This document shows positions 1 through 10,891 of a stretch of 60,000 bases of DNA, piece by piece. The position numbers and the translations under genes are program-made. The notes under the pieces are model-generated. The model was given only the letters and a program-made list of their open reading frames with translations. It had not been told where the DNA came from and made no database searches. The stretch is from Symsagittifera roscoffensis (Eukaryota; Xenacoelomorpha; Acoela; Convolutidae). Within the stretch, counting starts at the first letter, position 1. Each line of letters starts with the position of its first letter. The stretch spans positions 51,478,312-51,538,311 of the forward strand of contig NC_087066.1 of NCBI RefSeq assembly GCF_963678635.1, given 5' to 3'.

Positions 1-2113
1 CTTGCTATCATTGTTAATACCAGTTCTTGCGCGTTTAAAAGGAACATAAACTTTGTGTCGATTAATTCCGGTCAAAAAAGGAAATGATATGGTTTATGTT
101 CGCTTTGCATTGTGGGCTTAAGGTTACTTTTTTCTACTAAAATTGACTGATCCATGATCATTTCTCAGGTTTCAATATCCGGAGGTATTTTTAGTGGGAG
201 AAGTATTCGCAGGGAAAATGTTTGATTGAATCGGCTCGACTTAGCAAGACGTAACTATAAGCTTGTCAAAGTTAATAGAAAAGTCATCTGTTTTACACGG
301 AGCAAAAATTTCATCTGTTCGCGAGTAAGAGCTTTGACACGCTTAAATTTACGAGCGTAACTGTAATTTTTGCAAAATTTTGGCCGCATCTTTGATTTTT
401 TCTCAAATTTCAATTCTTTCGCTGTTTATTTGGTATCTTTTGTTTCGTACATTTGCAGCAAATTGATTTTTTCAAGTCTAAGTTTGGAAAAACTTTTCAG
501 CGTAATTTAGCGCGTGAGCAATTTGGCATTTGGCAATAATTTGGTATTTGACTTGACTAATTTTCGAAATCGAGCAATGTACTAATTTGGTTTTCCGATG
601 CAAAAACAGTTTTTTAGTTGTCAAATGAAACTGATACGAGTTCACCCGTGGTGTGTCTTGATAAACACTAAACGATTGCCATATCCATACCTGGAGTTTG
701 CTGAGTTGTAAAAGATCAAGGTAGAAAGTTCGCCGTCCAACAGGCTAAACGAGATTGTGCCCAGACTAATCTGAGTAAATCATCCAGATTTAAAAACGAG
801 GTAGCGCAAGCTAGTCTTCCAACTTTCTTCATGAGATATGTTGCATTCTACTATGGTTTTCAGCATAACAGTCACGGTATTACAAGTTTTTCTTTTGTTT
901 TTTTTACAAGTGGTTTGATGTAACTCTTGCCAGTTGAAATGTTTATTTTTATAGTTTCTTGCGAAAATGGTTAGATATTGATTAGATTAAACTCAATACG
1001 GAGATTGGTTAAACTCAAAATGCTTTGTTGTCTGGTGTGACGCAAGTTCACAGATGTCCGACTGAAACCTGATTTTTTGCTGTTTTCCCACGACGGCGTT
1101 TTTCGTTGGAAATGACCAGGGTGATATCGTTACGGGTGTTGCTTGTTGTTGTGAGACAAAATTCACAGATACAAATGATGATTTTTTTCTAACTTTAAAT
1201 TTCTGCCATTTTGATTTTAAATGTTATCTGGTTTCTCTCATCCCATCTGTTTCATTGGCGTCTTAGTTCAATTTTCCAATATGATACTACTTGTGCTACC
1301 AAATCATTGGTATGTTTTTTGTAAAGTTGTCTGCCGCTTTGTTCCTCAATAGTCGGTCTCTGTTTTTTAGTTGATGAAAATAATTTGTTTCACGAAAATT
1401 ACTGGGCTTGCTGAAATATTCTTGATTACCGTTGTGACTGGCTGAAAAATTTCATCATTTACACTCAGTTTTTTTTCTCAAAATGTCGGGCGTTAAAACT
1501 ATTCTATTGCTTTTTCGACGTATTCCTTTACTTCACTATCGCTATCTACAGTTAAAACTGGGAAATGGTGAAGGCTTACTTCAAATTCCCTTGTTATCCT
1601 GAGGGTTGTCTCGTTGGGACTGTTGATAGGAGGTTGTAGGGTTTTGTTCTATCACATTTGTCTGGTTTCTCGCTGAGTTTCTACAGTAATTAACAAGTGA
1701 CCTCTTCGACAATGGTAGTTGCAATTAGCGGGGCATGAAGTAATATGTCCTTTTTATTTTGTTGACCTCAATTTTGTAACTTATTGCTTTCAACTGCTAG
1801 TGAGCTACTGAGGTTTTTTTAGGGACTTGAAGCCCTATTAAACAGGTTACCCCTTTTGGCTTCCTGTGGTAAAAAGACATTTTTAGCTTTTTAAGGATGG
1901 CATAACGCTTCTCGTCTAGTTATCATTTTTTAAAAGTAAAATAGAAGTTTGGCTCTTTTCCAGTAGCCCACTCCCAAATTTCAAATTTTCTTCATCTCCT
2001 CAGTTGTCGTACGTGTTCTTATGGCTGAATGCGTTATTTTACGATGTAACGTATGAAGAACAAATGTGTTAACAATAGTTAGTTTATTCACCGTGCTAAT
2101 TTTCATTACGTTA
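1..2113. other. AT-rich stretch without a recognisable gene
   Basis: No open frame of useful length, no domain and no repeat shared with the rest of the window could be seen here on either strand. The base composition matches the flanks of the other elements. It could be intron or intergenic DNA; the sequence does not decide. Confidence 0.6.
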
Positions 2114-2313
2114 NNNNNNNNNNNNNNNNNNNNNNNNNNNNNNNNNNNNNNNNNNNNNNNNNNNNNNNNNNNNNNNNNNNNNNNNNNNNNNNNNNNNNNN
2201 NNNNNNNNNNNNNNNNNNNNNNNNNNNNNNNNNNNNNNNNNNNNNNNNNNNNNNNNNNNNNNNNNNNNNNNNNNNNNNNNNNNNNNNNNNNNNNNNNNNN
2301 NNNNNNNNNNNNN
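2114..2313. other. Assembly gap of 200 N
   Basis: A run of exactly 200 N, a round number typical of a placeholder gap of unknown true size. It lies exactly at the left edge of a segment that is repeated at 7503, so the assembly probably broke at a repeat boundary. Open frames spanning it are meaningless. Confidence 0.98.
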
Positions 2314-2361
2314 GTGACAAAGTTAGCAAAGAAAATAAGCGGACGGTAAAAAGAAGAAGAT

Positions 2362-2634
2362 TTGATGAAAAGCAACGAGAAAAGTTTGACATTATGCCTT
2401 CACAACTGCTTCTGTAGAAATAGTTTCTGCAGAAATAGCGAATGTACAGTAGATCCCTTGCCATGTTGCAAACAAAGGATTGCAGAGCAGAAAAATTGCA
2501 GGACTGCCGCCAACGGCATGCGATTTTCCACTAACTTGTTGCAGGATACTGAAACCGAAAGCGCAGAGCCGGTATCTCGGGTAAAACATTTGGAGTATTT
2601 AAACAGCCGAATAGCAATATGTAAAAAAGATTAG
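2362..2634 (+). other. Open frame of 90 codons, probably not coding
   Basis: An open frame rich in Cys and Asn codons lies in the duplicated unit. The homologous stretch at 7550-7820 carries an in-frame TAG early on and indels, so the frame is not conserved between the copies. I see no domain. It is listed only because it is the longest plus-strand frame in this non-PLE part of the unit. Confidence 0.3.
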
Positions 2635-3368
2635 ATACTTTAGATCTTCGAGACGACAAAAAAGTAAAATGAGAAAAATGCAGCCGAAGAAATAAAAACT
2701 TCAAAAATTTTAGTTTGACAAAAACTTAATAAAGAAACCAAATTGATATGAAAAATTATATCTAATTTTAAGTTAGTTAATTCGCTAAGAGCCTAAAATA
2801 GCTGCAAATAAGAATTTACATTATGATTATGTTTGTAATTTCAGAAAATCATGCTATTTCTTTCAAAGTTTTCTTTGAAAAGTATATTTAAAATTCTCAC
2901 GCCTGCATAATTTTTTCAATCAATCAACAGAACTGCAGGCTTTGTGATGACATAAAGTAACTTGAAACGTTTCTCGAGAAACGCGACTAACTCCTTGTTC
3001 TTTTTGTATTTTAAATATTTAGAAATATTAGAAGTTAAATTGATTCCAGAGAGCTTAAGTTAGCAAAGGAAATGTTGTGCTTGGTTGGTAGGATTGCCGT
3101 GCGTCCCAACATATTTTCAACCTAACAAAAGAAAATTTAATAATTGGAACTGGCGTAACAGAAGTAACAGAAGAGTTTTTTCCTACATCGAAATCTTTTT
3201 GTGCAGATCAAGGAAAAAGTTAGAAGACAATAACGACGCGGTATGATGTCATTTAAAGCACATAGTGTGTGATATCAAGCAAACAAAAAATGTTCCAGCA
3301 AAATATCTGAAAATTCAATCCCATGGCATTGATTGAATTTACAGAATAATGGCTAATTGAATAGAAAC

Positions 3369-3640
3369 TAATAGAGAACATTAAGTGGGCTGTCAGGGGA
3401 GTACGTGCTGTTTGATCATTGGACATACTGTTGCAGTTTTATTCGAGAGAAGGAGTGCACGATGCGACAAAAATAAAGAAAAAAAAATTGATAAAGTATA
3501 ATTAGATAGAAGCTAGTAAAGAACATTAAGTGAACTGTCAGGGGAGTACGTGCCGTTTGACCATTGGACGTACTGTTGCAGTTTTATTCGGGAAAAGGAG
3601 TGCACGATGCGACAAAAATAAAGAAAAAAATTTTGTCTGC
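3369..3640. repeat. Tandem duplication of a ~148-bp segment
   Basis: A block beginning in the region of tagatagaaactaatagaga and running through gagtgcacgatgcgacaaaa occurs twice in a row, at about 3360-3505 and 3510-3640. The same doublet is present in copy 2 (8545-8750), where the second repeat is shortened by a deletion. The doubling therefore predates the segmental duplication. Confidence 0.75.
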
Positions 3641-4036
3641 AAAAAGAAACTGGAAGTGAAAGGGACAAGAATAGTTACGGTTTTAATTTTAACTTTTCGA
3701 GTTGACGTACATGATACGTATTAATCTGATTTTTCTCAAACATTATCGCAACAATGTGCATTGTCAGGATTTTTACAAAAAACTAATCTAAATGACGATA
3801 AAACATCAATTTACAAATGTTATTTAAAATAATTTTCATAAGTTTTGCTTCTAAACCATCATGTAATAACGTTAGCCAATCACATTTGACTTTAAAATTT
3901 ACTATTAAGATTAAAATACTTTTAACCTCTAAAATATTTAAACAACTTTTAGTTAATTGGTCTGCAAATTTCTGCGTCATAACTTTGATTTAAACATGTA
4001 CGTTTTAAATAAAAAAAAAACAAAAACAAATTTGGT

Positions 4037-4225
4037 CTAATTTTTCAGTGTTAACTGACTACTCCTAAACTCAACGCGCATGTTCAAGCCCGGTTTTTTT
4101 TTCCTGATATGTATTGCATCTAGTGTTAACAGTTTTGTTTGGTTGTTCGACCTATCTCTATTTTCCCAACTAAGATCTGCGATATTTCCTTCAAGACTGC
4201 ATTGCCGAAAGTGGAGGCCTACCAT
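4037..4225 (-). pseudogene. PLE endonuclease, C-terminal part (copy 1)
   Basis: This frame ends with the LTLDAIHI...KPGLN...E.R...LTL signature that closes PLE GIY-YIG endonucleases. In the family the position I read as D in LTLDA is normally the catalytic glutamate, so this copy probably lost endonuclease activity by E to D change as well as by frameshift. The frame overlaps the preceding endonuclease frame by a few bases and is shifted relative to it. Confidence 0.7.
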
Positions 4226-4582
4226 TGTGTCTGCTTTCTATGTTCCTCAATTCTAGTGATCAAATGTCGAACAGTGTGTCCGAGATAGGTGGAAGTGCAT
4301 CCACTACATGATAGTTTATAAACCACTTTTGATTTGAGGTCATTAGAAAAAGCTGACTTCAGTGATGGTAAACATGGTTCTAGTTTTTTTTGTGGTGAAA
4401 ACCACTTGAACGTTGGGCAAGTTTTGTAACCTGTTCGCAAAATATTGGCTTTGGTTAGCTCTATACTGCACCATAAGTATTGGCGGCTTCACGTCCTTTG
4501 GCGATTGAGTTGACGAACTTCGCTCACTATCCAGGGGCTCGCCCATACTCTCGATGATTTTGCAAAGGGCGTCTGCCTCCAC
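4219..4582 (-). pseudogene. PLE linker and GIY-YIG endonuclease, N-terminal part (copy 1)
   Basis: Two overlapping frames. The upstream one (4582-4343) contains the PLE linker motif ending NVQVVFTTKK. The downstream one (4440-4219, 73 aa) contains the endonuclease: VYK at about 40-42 stands for GIY, Cys45 and Cys48 form the first half of the CCHH finger, YLG at 52-54 stands for YIG, and RHL...RIEEH at 58-67 supplies the Arg and His. The frame break between the two falls at the start of the second. Confidence 0.8.
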
Positions 4583-4803
4583 CTTTGCGGACCAATTTTT
4601 TCAGAAGTGATTTTTCAGCCGTTGCGCCCTACTCGTTTCCGTAGCCTTATCGTTGCTCCCAGTTTGATGTACTCCTAAAAACTCTGTGTACAGTGCCTTG
4701 CATAACAATACGCTTATACTGAGTCGGGCGCAGCTTCTATAGTTCAGTATAGTCCCAATACTAATTGGTTTTTGATACCAGTTGCAGGTTACCCCCCATC
4801 CTG

Positions 4804-4998
4804 CTATACATTCATGTTCAAATCTAGGAACGGCAAATTCCCCTCTGAATTATTTTCCTCTAGAGTGAACTGCAGATTTGGATGAAGAGAATTAGCGGTA
4901 TTGAGAACACCACTCGACTCACCTGTGACTGTTCTTAGAATGTCATCCGCATACCTGATGAACAATTTTACTTGTGGAAAATACTTCTCCTTTTTCAT
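4804..4998 (-). pseudogene. PLE reverse transcriptase catalytic block (copy 1, YADD intact)
   Basis: 64-residue frame with FIRYADDIL, the RT motif C that holds two metal-binding aspartates, followed by the PLE signature LPFLDLNMNV. Of the three copies in this window only this one keeps YADD; the other two read YPDD. In the same frame immediately upstream lies a TGA stop that follows the PHD-like finger. Confidence 0.85.
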
Positions 4999-5009
4999 AG
5001 CAGCGCTTC

Positions 5010-5290
5010 AGCAGCTTTCACAGAACCAGACTATCTCGGCTATTGATGCGTACACATCATCGAATAAATTTCCGCATTTTAGATGATGCCAGTTTCGCAA
5101 CTCTCGCATTCAACCCTCTTTGATCTATATATTACTTTCCTGCTGCAAATGGGTTTTTGTCATTCATTGGCTGTATCTTTGTTCCCACCGGTATTTCTTG
5201 TCTAGGAGCAAAGTCATACGCTTTCAGCCATAGGTTTGCCAGAATTGAGCGAGAGAAGCGCACATTGCTAGACCATCATTTGGCACACGC
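5010..5290 (-). pseudogene. RT motif B and PHD-like zinc finger of PLE (copy 1)
   Basis: Decayed equivalent of 10580-10891. Motif B is recognisable by ILANLWLKAY. The finger ends WHHLKCGNLF...WFCESC and its upstream VECESC is separated by a one-base deletion, so the frame is broken inside the finger. See copy 2 for the intact version. Confidence 0.6.
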
Positions 5291-5299
5291 CATGAGTCA

Positions 5300-5506
5300 T
5301 TACACTTGAAAGCCATCTATTTTGACGAAGATCTTTGCAAGCGTTTTGTTAAGATTCTCATACGAGCTGCCCGGAAGTGATAGTAGTGGTCGTAGGGGTG
5401 GCTCAGCCTTGTGTACCTCAGCTAAACCGTACAAACGGGCGGTTTGCCCCCCTGTTGACCTCAGCTTAGAATATAATTGATCACTTATCTCGTCTCTTTT
5501 GTTCAT
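5300..5506 (-). pseudogene. PLE reverse transcriptase finger region (copy 1)
   Basis: 68 aa with the RLYGLAEVHK and PLRPLLSLPGSS motifs typical of the PLE RT ahead of motif A. The frame ends in a stop soon after LAKIFVKIDG, where family members would continue into motif A (a D in a DVxSLF context). No such motif follows; the next recognisable sequence is already motif B. Confidence 0.8.
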
Positions 5507-5787
5507 GGCAATTAAATCTTTGTTAAGTTCCTTCTCAGTATTCAGTATAACCTCATCAGTAGTTGCCTCTTCTTTCCAAAAACTGAGCAGATTGCAACAA
5601 TGATTTCAGCTTTGATTCATTAGTTTCTTTCCTCATCATGCAAAAACCAACACCCGTATCAAAAGGCACAGCCAGCAACCCCTATCTTTGCGATAATTCC
5701 TCGTTTTTTCAACCGCTTTGTATCTTGGGGTTTGCCTTAGTTTTTTTTGCATATGCCTTTGCCGCGGTTTCTAATTCACATAAAGTT

Positions 5788-5994
5788 TCACCAGATATTT
5801 TTTTGGTTTTTCAATTGTGAGAGGAAAATGTCGATAACAACCAAAATGTGCGTTTTGTAAAACTTGTCTCTAACGGGATGCTTCGGGCCCATTGACAGCA
5901 CTTCATGTACCAATCCAGGTAGTTCAATGTTATCAAGCACCCTAACTGATGTCTCAATGCTGCCCCCAAGAGGTTTATCTTGTCTCTCGGACAA
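5788..5994 (-). pseudogene. PLE N-terminal segment (copy 1)
   Basis: 68-aa frame with VHEVLSMGPKHPVRD, a PLE N-terminal signature (leucine-Ser-x-Gly-Pro-Lys) that precedes the RT in this family. Nearly identical frames occur at 11363-11569 and 17217-17423, which fixes the orientation and order of all three copies. Confidence 0.75.
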
Positions 5995-6258
5995 TTTTTC
6001 TATTTTTTAATGGTTTTCTGATGTTGTCTTTAAGCTTGCCTCAACTTGACGCCTCACGAAGCGGAAAATGGATGCCCACCGCTGTTCACCGATTTTTTTG
6101 CACCAGAGATCGGGCTTTCACTAGCTTCTCCTCATACCTTTTCCTGTCCTCATTTCGCCTAGAAGTTTTAGTCCTTGTAGATAGTTTTAGTTGAAAATTA
6201 TGCACAGCTTGGTCCGAAAAATACCCGTTTTCGGGACCCTAAACATCAAAAAATTTGC

Positions 6259-7502
6259 ATCTTAACTTGCAGTTAGCTTACGAACCTGATCATCATGGGA
6301 ATATGATCTACCAGGATCTAACTCATAAAAAATTGTCTTCGTGGTTGATATCAGAAAACAACTGCACCGGTACTGTGCGTTGTTTAGGAAGCTGCACTAC
6401 TTTGACAAAGTAACGAAAAAATAATAAAAAATCTGTTAATTGAGTGTTTAGTTTTTTAAAAACAGAAAAAAAAATAGCAGAGACTTATTTGTAGAAAAAT
6501 AAAAAAAAATTCAACGTCAAACACAGACAAGTTGAAATGGCGTGGCGGCACTAGGATTCTTCATCATGTTTGGTTCTCTGGAGTCACTAAAACATTAGGA
6601 GATAGGGGGGCGACTCAGGTGCCTCATGCAAAGTGAGACATATCACGGGCCAACGTGCGTACAATATCTGTTAGTTTCGAGCGTCGCTCCCCCATAAAAA
6701 GCCGCTAAACACGACACTTTGTGGCAGTGGACGTCGTAAGCCAGGGCACTTTGATCAATTATCCCTTAGACAAACCAATTAGCGTGAGACTAGCAGAGTG
6801 TCGACAAGATCTTGCAAGTTAATCCTTGCAAGTACCACGAAGGAAGTGGACCCGATACTTAGAAAGAAGTTCATGAAATATGCTGGTGGAAACTTCAGTG
6901 ACTTTTAAAGACAGAAAGAGAACGAATCAGTGGCTAAGGCAGGAGATGAGAGTGGCGATATCTACCGTATAATGATGAAGTGGAACCGCTGTTAGAAGCG
7001 TCAAGAACTTTTTACTGGAAGAGCAACGTGCTTATGCTTAAGGACGATGATTTGTCTTGCCACTTGGTGGTACCCAGCGCGTAATAAAGTGGTTCTGATT
7101 TTGGACGCCGGAGAGCTGCTCTCCGTGGGTCTACCAGACTGATCGCAACCAAAACGATAAATGTAGTGGGAGTTGTGATGGCGATTAGATAGCTAGATCT
7201 CATACTAGAGAAAACAACAGACAAGAAGTGTCAACGAAAGAGCAGTTGGAAAAACTAAACTGTCTGAAAGGCTTAGATCTATGCAAGAAAAGGTGCAAAA
7301 CCCCAAAATTTTTAATGGAAGTGAAGAATAAATAGGCCAGAAAAAGAAAGAAGACATGGTCCAATATGACTGCTAGGATGTACGATTTCAATTAAAAAAA
7401 CCATGTCGAAATGCAGCAGCGTATACAGCTCGTTCCAGATGGAGATTGGCTAGGAAGCCTTCAGGTGTTTTCCTAACTCGCAGGAATGCAGTCACAACAG
7501 CA
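6259..7502. other. Unique spacer between duplication copies 1 and 2
   Basis: This stretch is not shared with the other copies. It contains a GC-richer patch at 6600-6900 with a TATA-like cataaaaag at about 6700 and a short direct repeat (cttgcaagt twice near 6810). Short minus- and plus-strand frames show no domain. It may be an old retroelement leader, but I cannot support a family. Confidence 0.4.
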
Positions 7503-8844
7503 GTGACAAAGTTAGCGAAGAAAATAAGCGGACGGTAAAAAGAAGAAGATTTGATGAAAAGCAACGAGAAAAGTTTGACATTATGCCTTCACAACTGCTT
7601 CTGTAGAAATACTTTCTGCAGAAATAGCGAATGTACAGTAGATGCCTTGCCATGCATGTTGCAAACAGAAGATTGCAGAGCAGAAAGATTGCAGGACTGC
7701 CGTCAACGGCATGCGAATTTCCACTGACTTGTTGCAGGATACTGAAACCGAAAGCGCAGAGCCGGTATCTCGGGTAAAACATTTGGAGTATTTGAACAGC
7801 CGAATAGCAATTATGTAAAAAGATTAGAAACTTTAGATCTTCGAGACGACAAAAGAAGTAAAATGAGCAAAAAATGCAGCTGAAGAAGAAAAAAACTTCA
7901 AAAATATTAGTTTGAAAAAAACTTAATAGAGCAACCAAGTTGATGTAAAAAATAATATCTAATTTTAAGTTAGTTAGTTCGCTTAGAGCCTACATTCATT
8001 GCAAATAAGAATTTACATTCTGATTATGTTTGTAATTTCAGAAAATCATGCTATTTCTTCCAAAGTTTTCTTTGAAAAGTATATTTAAAATTCTCCCGCC
8101 TGCATAATTTTTTCAATCAATTTGCATGCTTTGTGGTAACATAAAGTAAATTGAAACGTTTCTCGAGAAACGCGACTAATTCCTTGTTCTTTTTGTAATT
8201 TAAATATTTAGAAATATTAGAAGTTAAATTGATTCCAGGGAGCTTAAGGTAGCCAAGGAAATGTTATGCTTGATTGGTAGGATTGTCGTGCATCCCAACA
8301 TATTTTCAACCTAACAAAAGAAAACTTAATAATTGGAACTGGCGATAGAAGTAACAGAAGAGATTTTTCCTACATCAAATACTTTTTGTGCAGATCAAGG
8401 AAAAAGTTAGAAGACAATAGCGACGAGCTGTGATGTCATTTAAAGCACGTAGTGTGTGATGTGAAGCAAAGAAAAAGTTTTCCAGCGAAATTTCTGAAAA
8501 TTCAATCCCATGGCACTGATTGAATTTACAGAATAATGGGTAATTAGATAGAAACTAATAGAGAACATTAAGTGGGCTGTCAGGGGAGTACGTGCCGTTT
8601 GATCATTGGACGTACTGTTGCATCTTTGTTCGAGAGAAGGAGTGCACGATGCGACAAAAATAAAGAAAAAAAAATTGATAATGTATAATTAGATAGAAGC
8701 TAGTAGAGAACATTAAGTGGGCTGTCAGGGGAGTACGTGCCGTTTGCAAAAAGAAACTGGAAGTGAAAGGGACAAGAATAGTTACGGTTTTAATTTCAAC
8801 TTTTCGAGTTGACGTACATGATACGTATTAATCTGATTTTTCTC

Positions 8845-9374
8845 GACAAAAGAAAACCTGAAAATTCAATTGCTTGATTTTTACTGATCAGAGTATGGCG
8901 AGAGTAACCAGCTGTGAGAAAAAAAATCTGATTCTCAATCAATTGGTTCCGAGAGAAAAAAAGCTTCCGATTAGGTTCGAATGTACCAATCGGGAGAACT
9001 GAAAACGAGAAAAGCAACCCTTCCTGGTTGTGATGAAGGCGCTTCTTCAAAAAAGATCGAGAAAACGGAAGGGTCTGTCGTTGGACTTGGAAAGTGTAGT
9101 TTAACAACTATTGTAGCTCTCTGTTCTTTGCCTGATTTTTATGTAGTTAACAACAGATTTACAGGATATGAGAAGCTAGTAATAAGTGAAGGGTCGATCC
9201 ATCTCCAAAGGATGGGGTGTTTTTTCGCTAGCTGTAATAAAACAATAGTAAAACAAAAAAACGATCACTAATGAGCTCACTGATGTTGCATGTAACCAAT
9301 TTAATTGCATAGTCGCGCCAATGGCATTTAGACGGCAACGTTTTTGAAGAGATGTTTGATAAAAAATAAATTTC
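8845..9374. repeat. 530-bp segment present only in duplication copy 2
   Basis: Copy 1 reads straight from tgatttttctc into aaacattatcgc (near 3736), whereas copy 2 has 530 bp between the same two sequences. Either an insertion in copy 2 or a deletion in copy 1. No target-site duplication or terminal inverted repeat is obvious. A B-box-like ggttcgaatg at about 8972 is too weak to call a SINE. The 96-codon plus frame inside (8981-9271) shows no domain. Confidence 0.6.
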
Positions 9375-9824
9375 AAACATTATCGCAACAATGTGCATTG
9401 TCAGGATTTAAAAAAAAAACTAATCTAAATGACGATAAAACATCAATTTACAAATGTTATTTAAAATAATTTTCATAAGTTTTGCTTCTAAACCATCATG
9501 TAAAAAGATTAGCCAATCACATTTGACTTTGAAATTTACTATTAAGATTAAAATACTTTTAACCTCTAAAATAATTAAACAACTTTTAGTTAATTTGTCT
9601 GCAAATTTCTGAGTCATAACTTTGATTTAAACATGTACGTTTTAAATAAAAAAAAACAAAAACAAATTGGGTCTAATTTTTCAGTATTAACGCACTGCTC
9701 CTAAACTCAACGCGCATGTTCAAGCCCGCTTTCTTTTTCCTGATATGTATTGCATCTAGTGTTAACAGTTTTGTTTGGTTGTTCGACCTATCTGTATTGT
9801 GTCTGCTTTCTATGTTCCTCAATT

Positions 9825-10280
9825 CTAGTGATCAAATGTTCGAACAGTGTGTCCGAGATAGGTGGAAGTGCATCCACTACATGATAGTTTATAATTCACT
9901 TTTGACTTGAGGTCATTAAAAAATGCTGACTTCAGTGATGATAAACATGGTTCTAGTTTTTTTGTTGTGAAAACCACTTGAACGTTGGGCAAATTTTGTA
10001 ACCTGCTCGCAAACATTTGGCTTTGGTTACCTCTATACTGCACCATAGGCATTGGCGGCTTCACGTCCTTTGGTGATTGAATTGACGAACTCCGCTCACT
10101 ATCCAATGGCTCGCCTTTACTCTCGATGATTTTGCAAAGGGCTTCTGCCGCCACCTTTGCGGACCAATTTTTCGAGTGCTGATTTTTCAGCCGTTGCGCC
10201 CTATTCGTTTCTATAGCCTTATTATTGCTCCCAGTGTGATGTACTCCTAAAAACTCTGTGTACAGTGCCTTGCATAACAA
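9825..10280 (-). pseudogene. PLE linker and GIY-YIG endonuclease (copy 2)
   Basis: 151-aa frame, the longest continuous endonuclease piece in the window. It contains the linker (ending VVFTTKK), then the endonuclease with YKLSCSGC and TYLGHT. It then runs into a frameshift where copy 1 reads RHLITRIEEH, so the Arg/His part is out of frame. Upstream it includes a segment (SKNWSAKVAAEALCKIIE) that joins RT and endonuclease in this family. Confidence 0.8.
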
Positions 10281-10375
10281 TACACTTATACTCAGTCGGG
10301 CGCAGCTTCTATAGTTCAGTATAGTCCCAATACTTATTGGTTTTTGATACCAGTTGCAGGTTTCCCCACATCCTG

Positions 10376-10570
10376 CTATACATTCATGTTCAAATCTAGG
10401 AACGGCAAATTCCCCTCTGAATTATTTTCCTCTAGAGTGAACTGCAGATTTGGTTGAAGAGAATTAGCGGTATTGAGAACACCACTCGACTCACCTGTGA
10501 CTGTTCTAAGAATGTCATCCGGATACTTGAAAAACAATTTTACTTGTGGAAAATACTTCTCCTTTTTCAT
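10376..10570 (-). pseudogene. PLE reverse transcriptase catalytic block (copy 2, YPDD)
   Basis: Same frame as in copy 1 but with FFKYPDDIL where copy 1 has FIRYADDIL. The two aspartates remain, yet proline in the tight turn before them should abolish function. Copy 3 shares the change, so it arose before the 10303-16386 duplication. The frame is contiguous with the finger upstream except for one TGA codon. Confidence 0.8.
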
Positions 10571-10579
10571 AGCAGCGCC

Positions 10580-10891
10580 TCAGCAGCTTGCACAGAACCA
10601 GACTATCTCGGCTATTGATGCGTACACGTCATCAAATAAATTACCGCATTTTAGACGATGCCAGTTTCGGCAACTCTCGCATTCAACCTTCTTTGATCTA
10701 TATATTACTTTCCTGCGGCAATATGGGTTTTTGTCATTCATTGGCTGTATCTTTGTTCCCACCGGTATTTCTTGTCTAAGAACAAATTCATACGCTTTCA
10801 GCCATAGGTTTGCCAGAATTACAGCGAGGGAAGCGCACATTGCTAGACCATCATTTGGCACACGCCATGAGTCATTACACTTGAAAGCCAT
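10580..10891 (-). pseudogene. PLE RT motif B fused to a PHD-like zinc finger (copy 2)
   Basis: 103-aa frame. Residues ~13-33 correspond to RT motif B (DGLAMCASLAVILANLWLKA; the family norm is AMGSP). Residues ~58-103 form a PHD-type finger: YCRRK, VECESC, WHRLKC and WFCASC supply Cys-x2-Cys, His-x3-Cys and Cys-x2-Cys pairs with the tryptophan that precedes the last pair in PHD folds. The first Cys pair has only one Cys. A TGA directly follows the last Cys, then the same frame goes on into the YPDD block. The finger thus sits inside the RT, between motifs B and C. Confidence 0.65.

Larger units (their letters stand above)
4037..6250 (-). mobile_element. Penelope-like retroelement (PLE), copy 1, degenerate
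   Basis: Minus-strand remains of a single-ORF PLE with canonical order: reverse transcriptase first, GIY-YIG endonuclease last. Pieces in order are an N-terminal segment (5994-5788), the RT finger region with the LYGLAEVHK and LRPLLSLPGS motifs (5506-5300), an RT motif B region with a PHD-like finger (about 5290-5010), the RT catalytic block with YADD (4998-4804), a linker plus endonuclease (4582-4219) and the endonuclease C-terminus (4225-4037). The pieces lie in different frames with stops between them, so the element is dead. Between the finger region and motif B about 100 residues, including the RT motif A aspartate, seem to be missing. Family knowledge: PLEs share an RT ancestor with telomerase. 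Confidence 0.85.
2314..6258. repeat. Segmental duplication unit, copy 1
   Basis: Starts right after the gap and matches 7503-11829 along its length, with scattered substitutions. The two copies differ by a 530-bp segment present only in copy 2 (8845-9374) and by about 80 bp near 3558-3640 present only here. The unit carries a decayed Penelope-like element at its right end. Homology stops near 6258, just past a short palindrome (cccgttttcggg) that marks the 5' side of the PLE. Confidence 0.85.

Noticed and set aside
2066-2464. Frames running into the N gap
   Set aside because: Their residues are mostly unknown; they exist only because N blocks contain no stops.
5535-5560. Hammerhead-like ctgatgag on the minus strand of the PLE
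   Set aside because: It lies within the RT-coding region and lacks a cgaaa partner with stems. It is coding sequence, not a pseudo-LTR ribozyme.
7492-7938. 148-aa minus-strand frame, hydrophobic
   Set aside because: The homologous copy at 2314-2640 breaks the frame, no domain is visible, and the composition reflects T-rich DNA.
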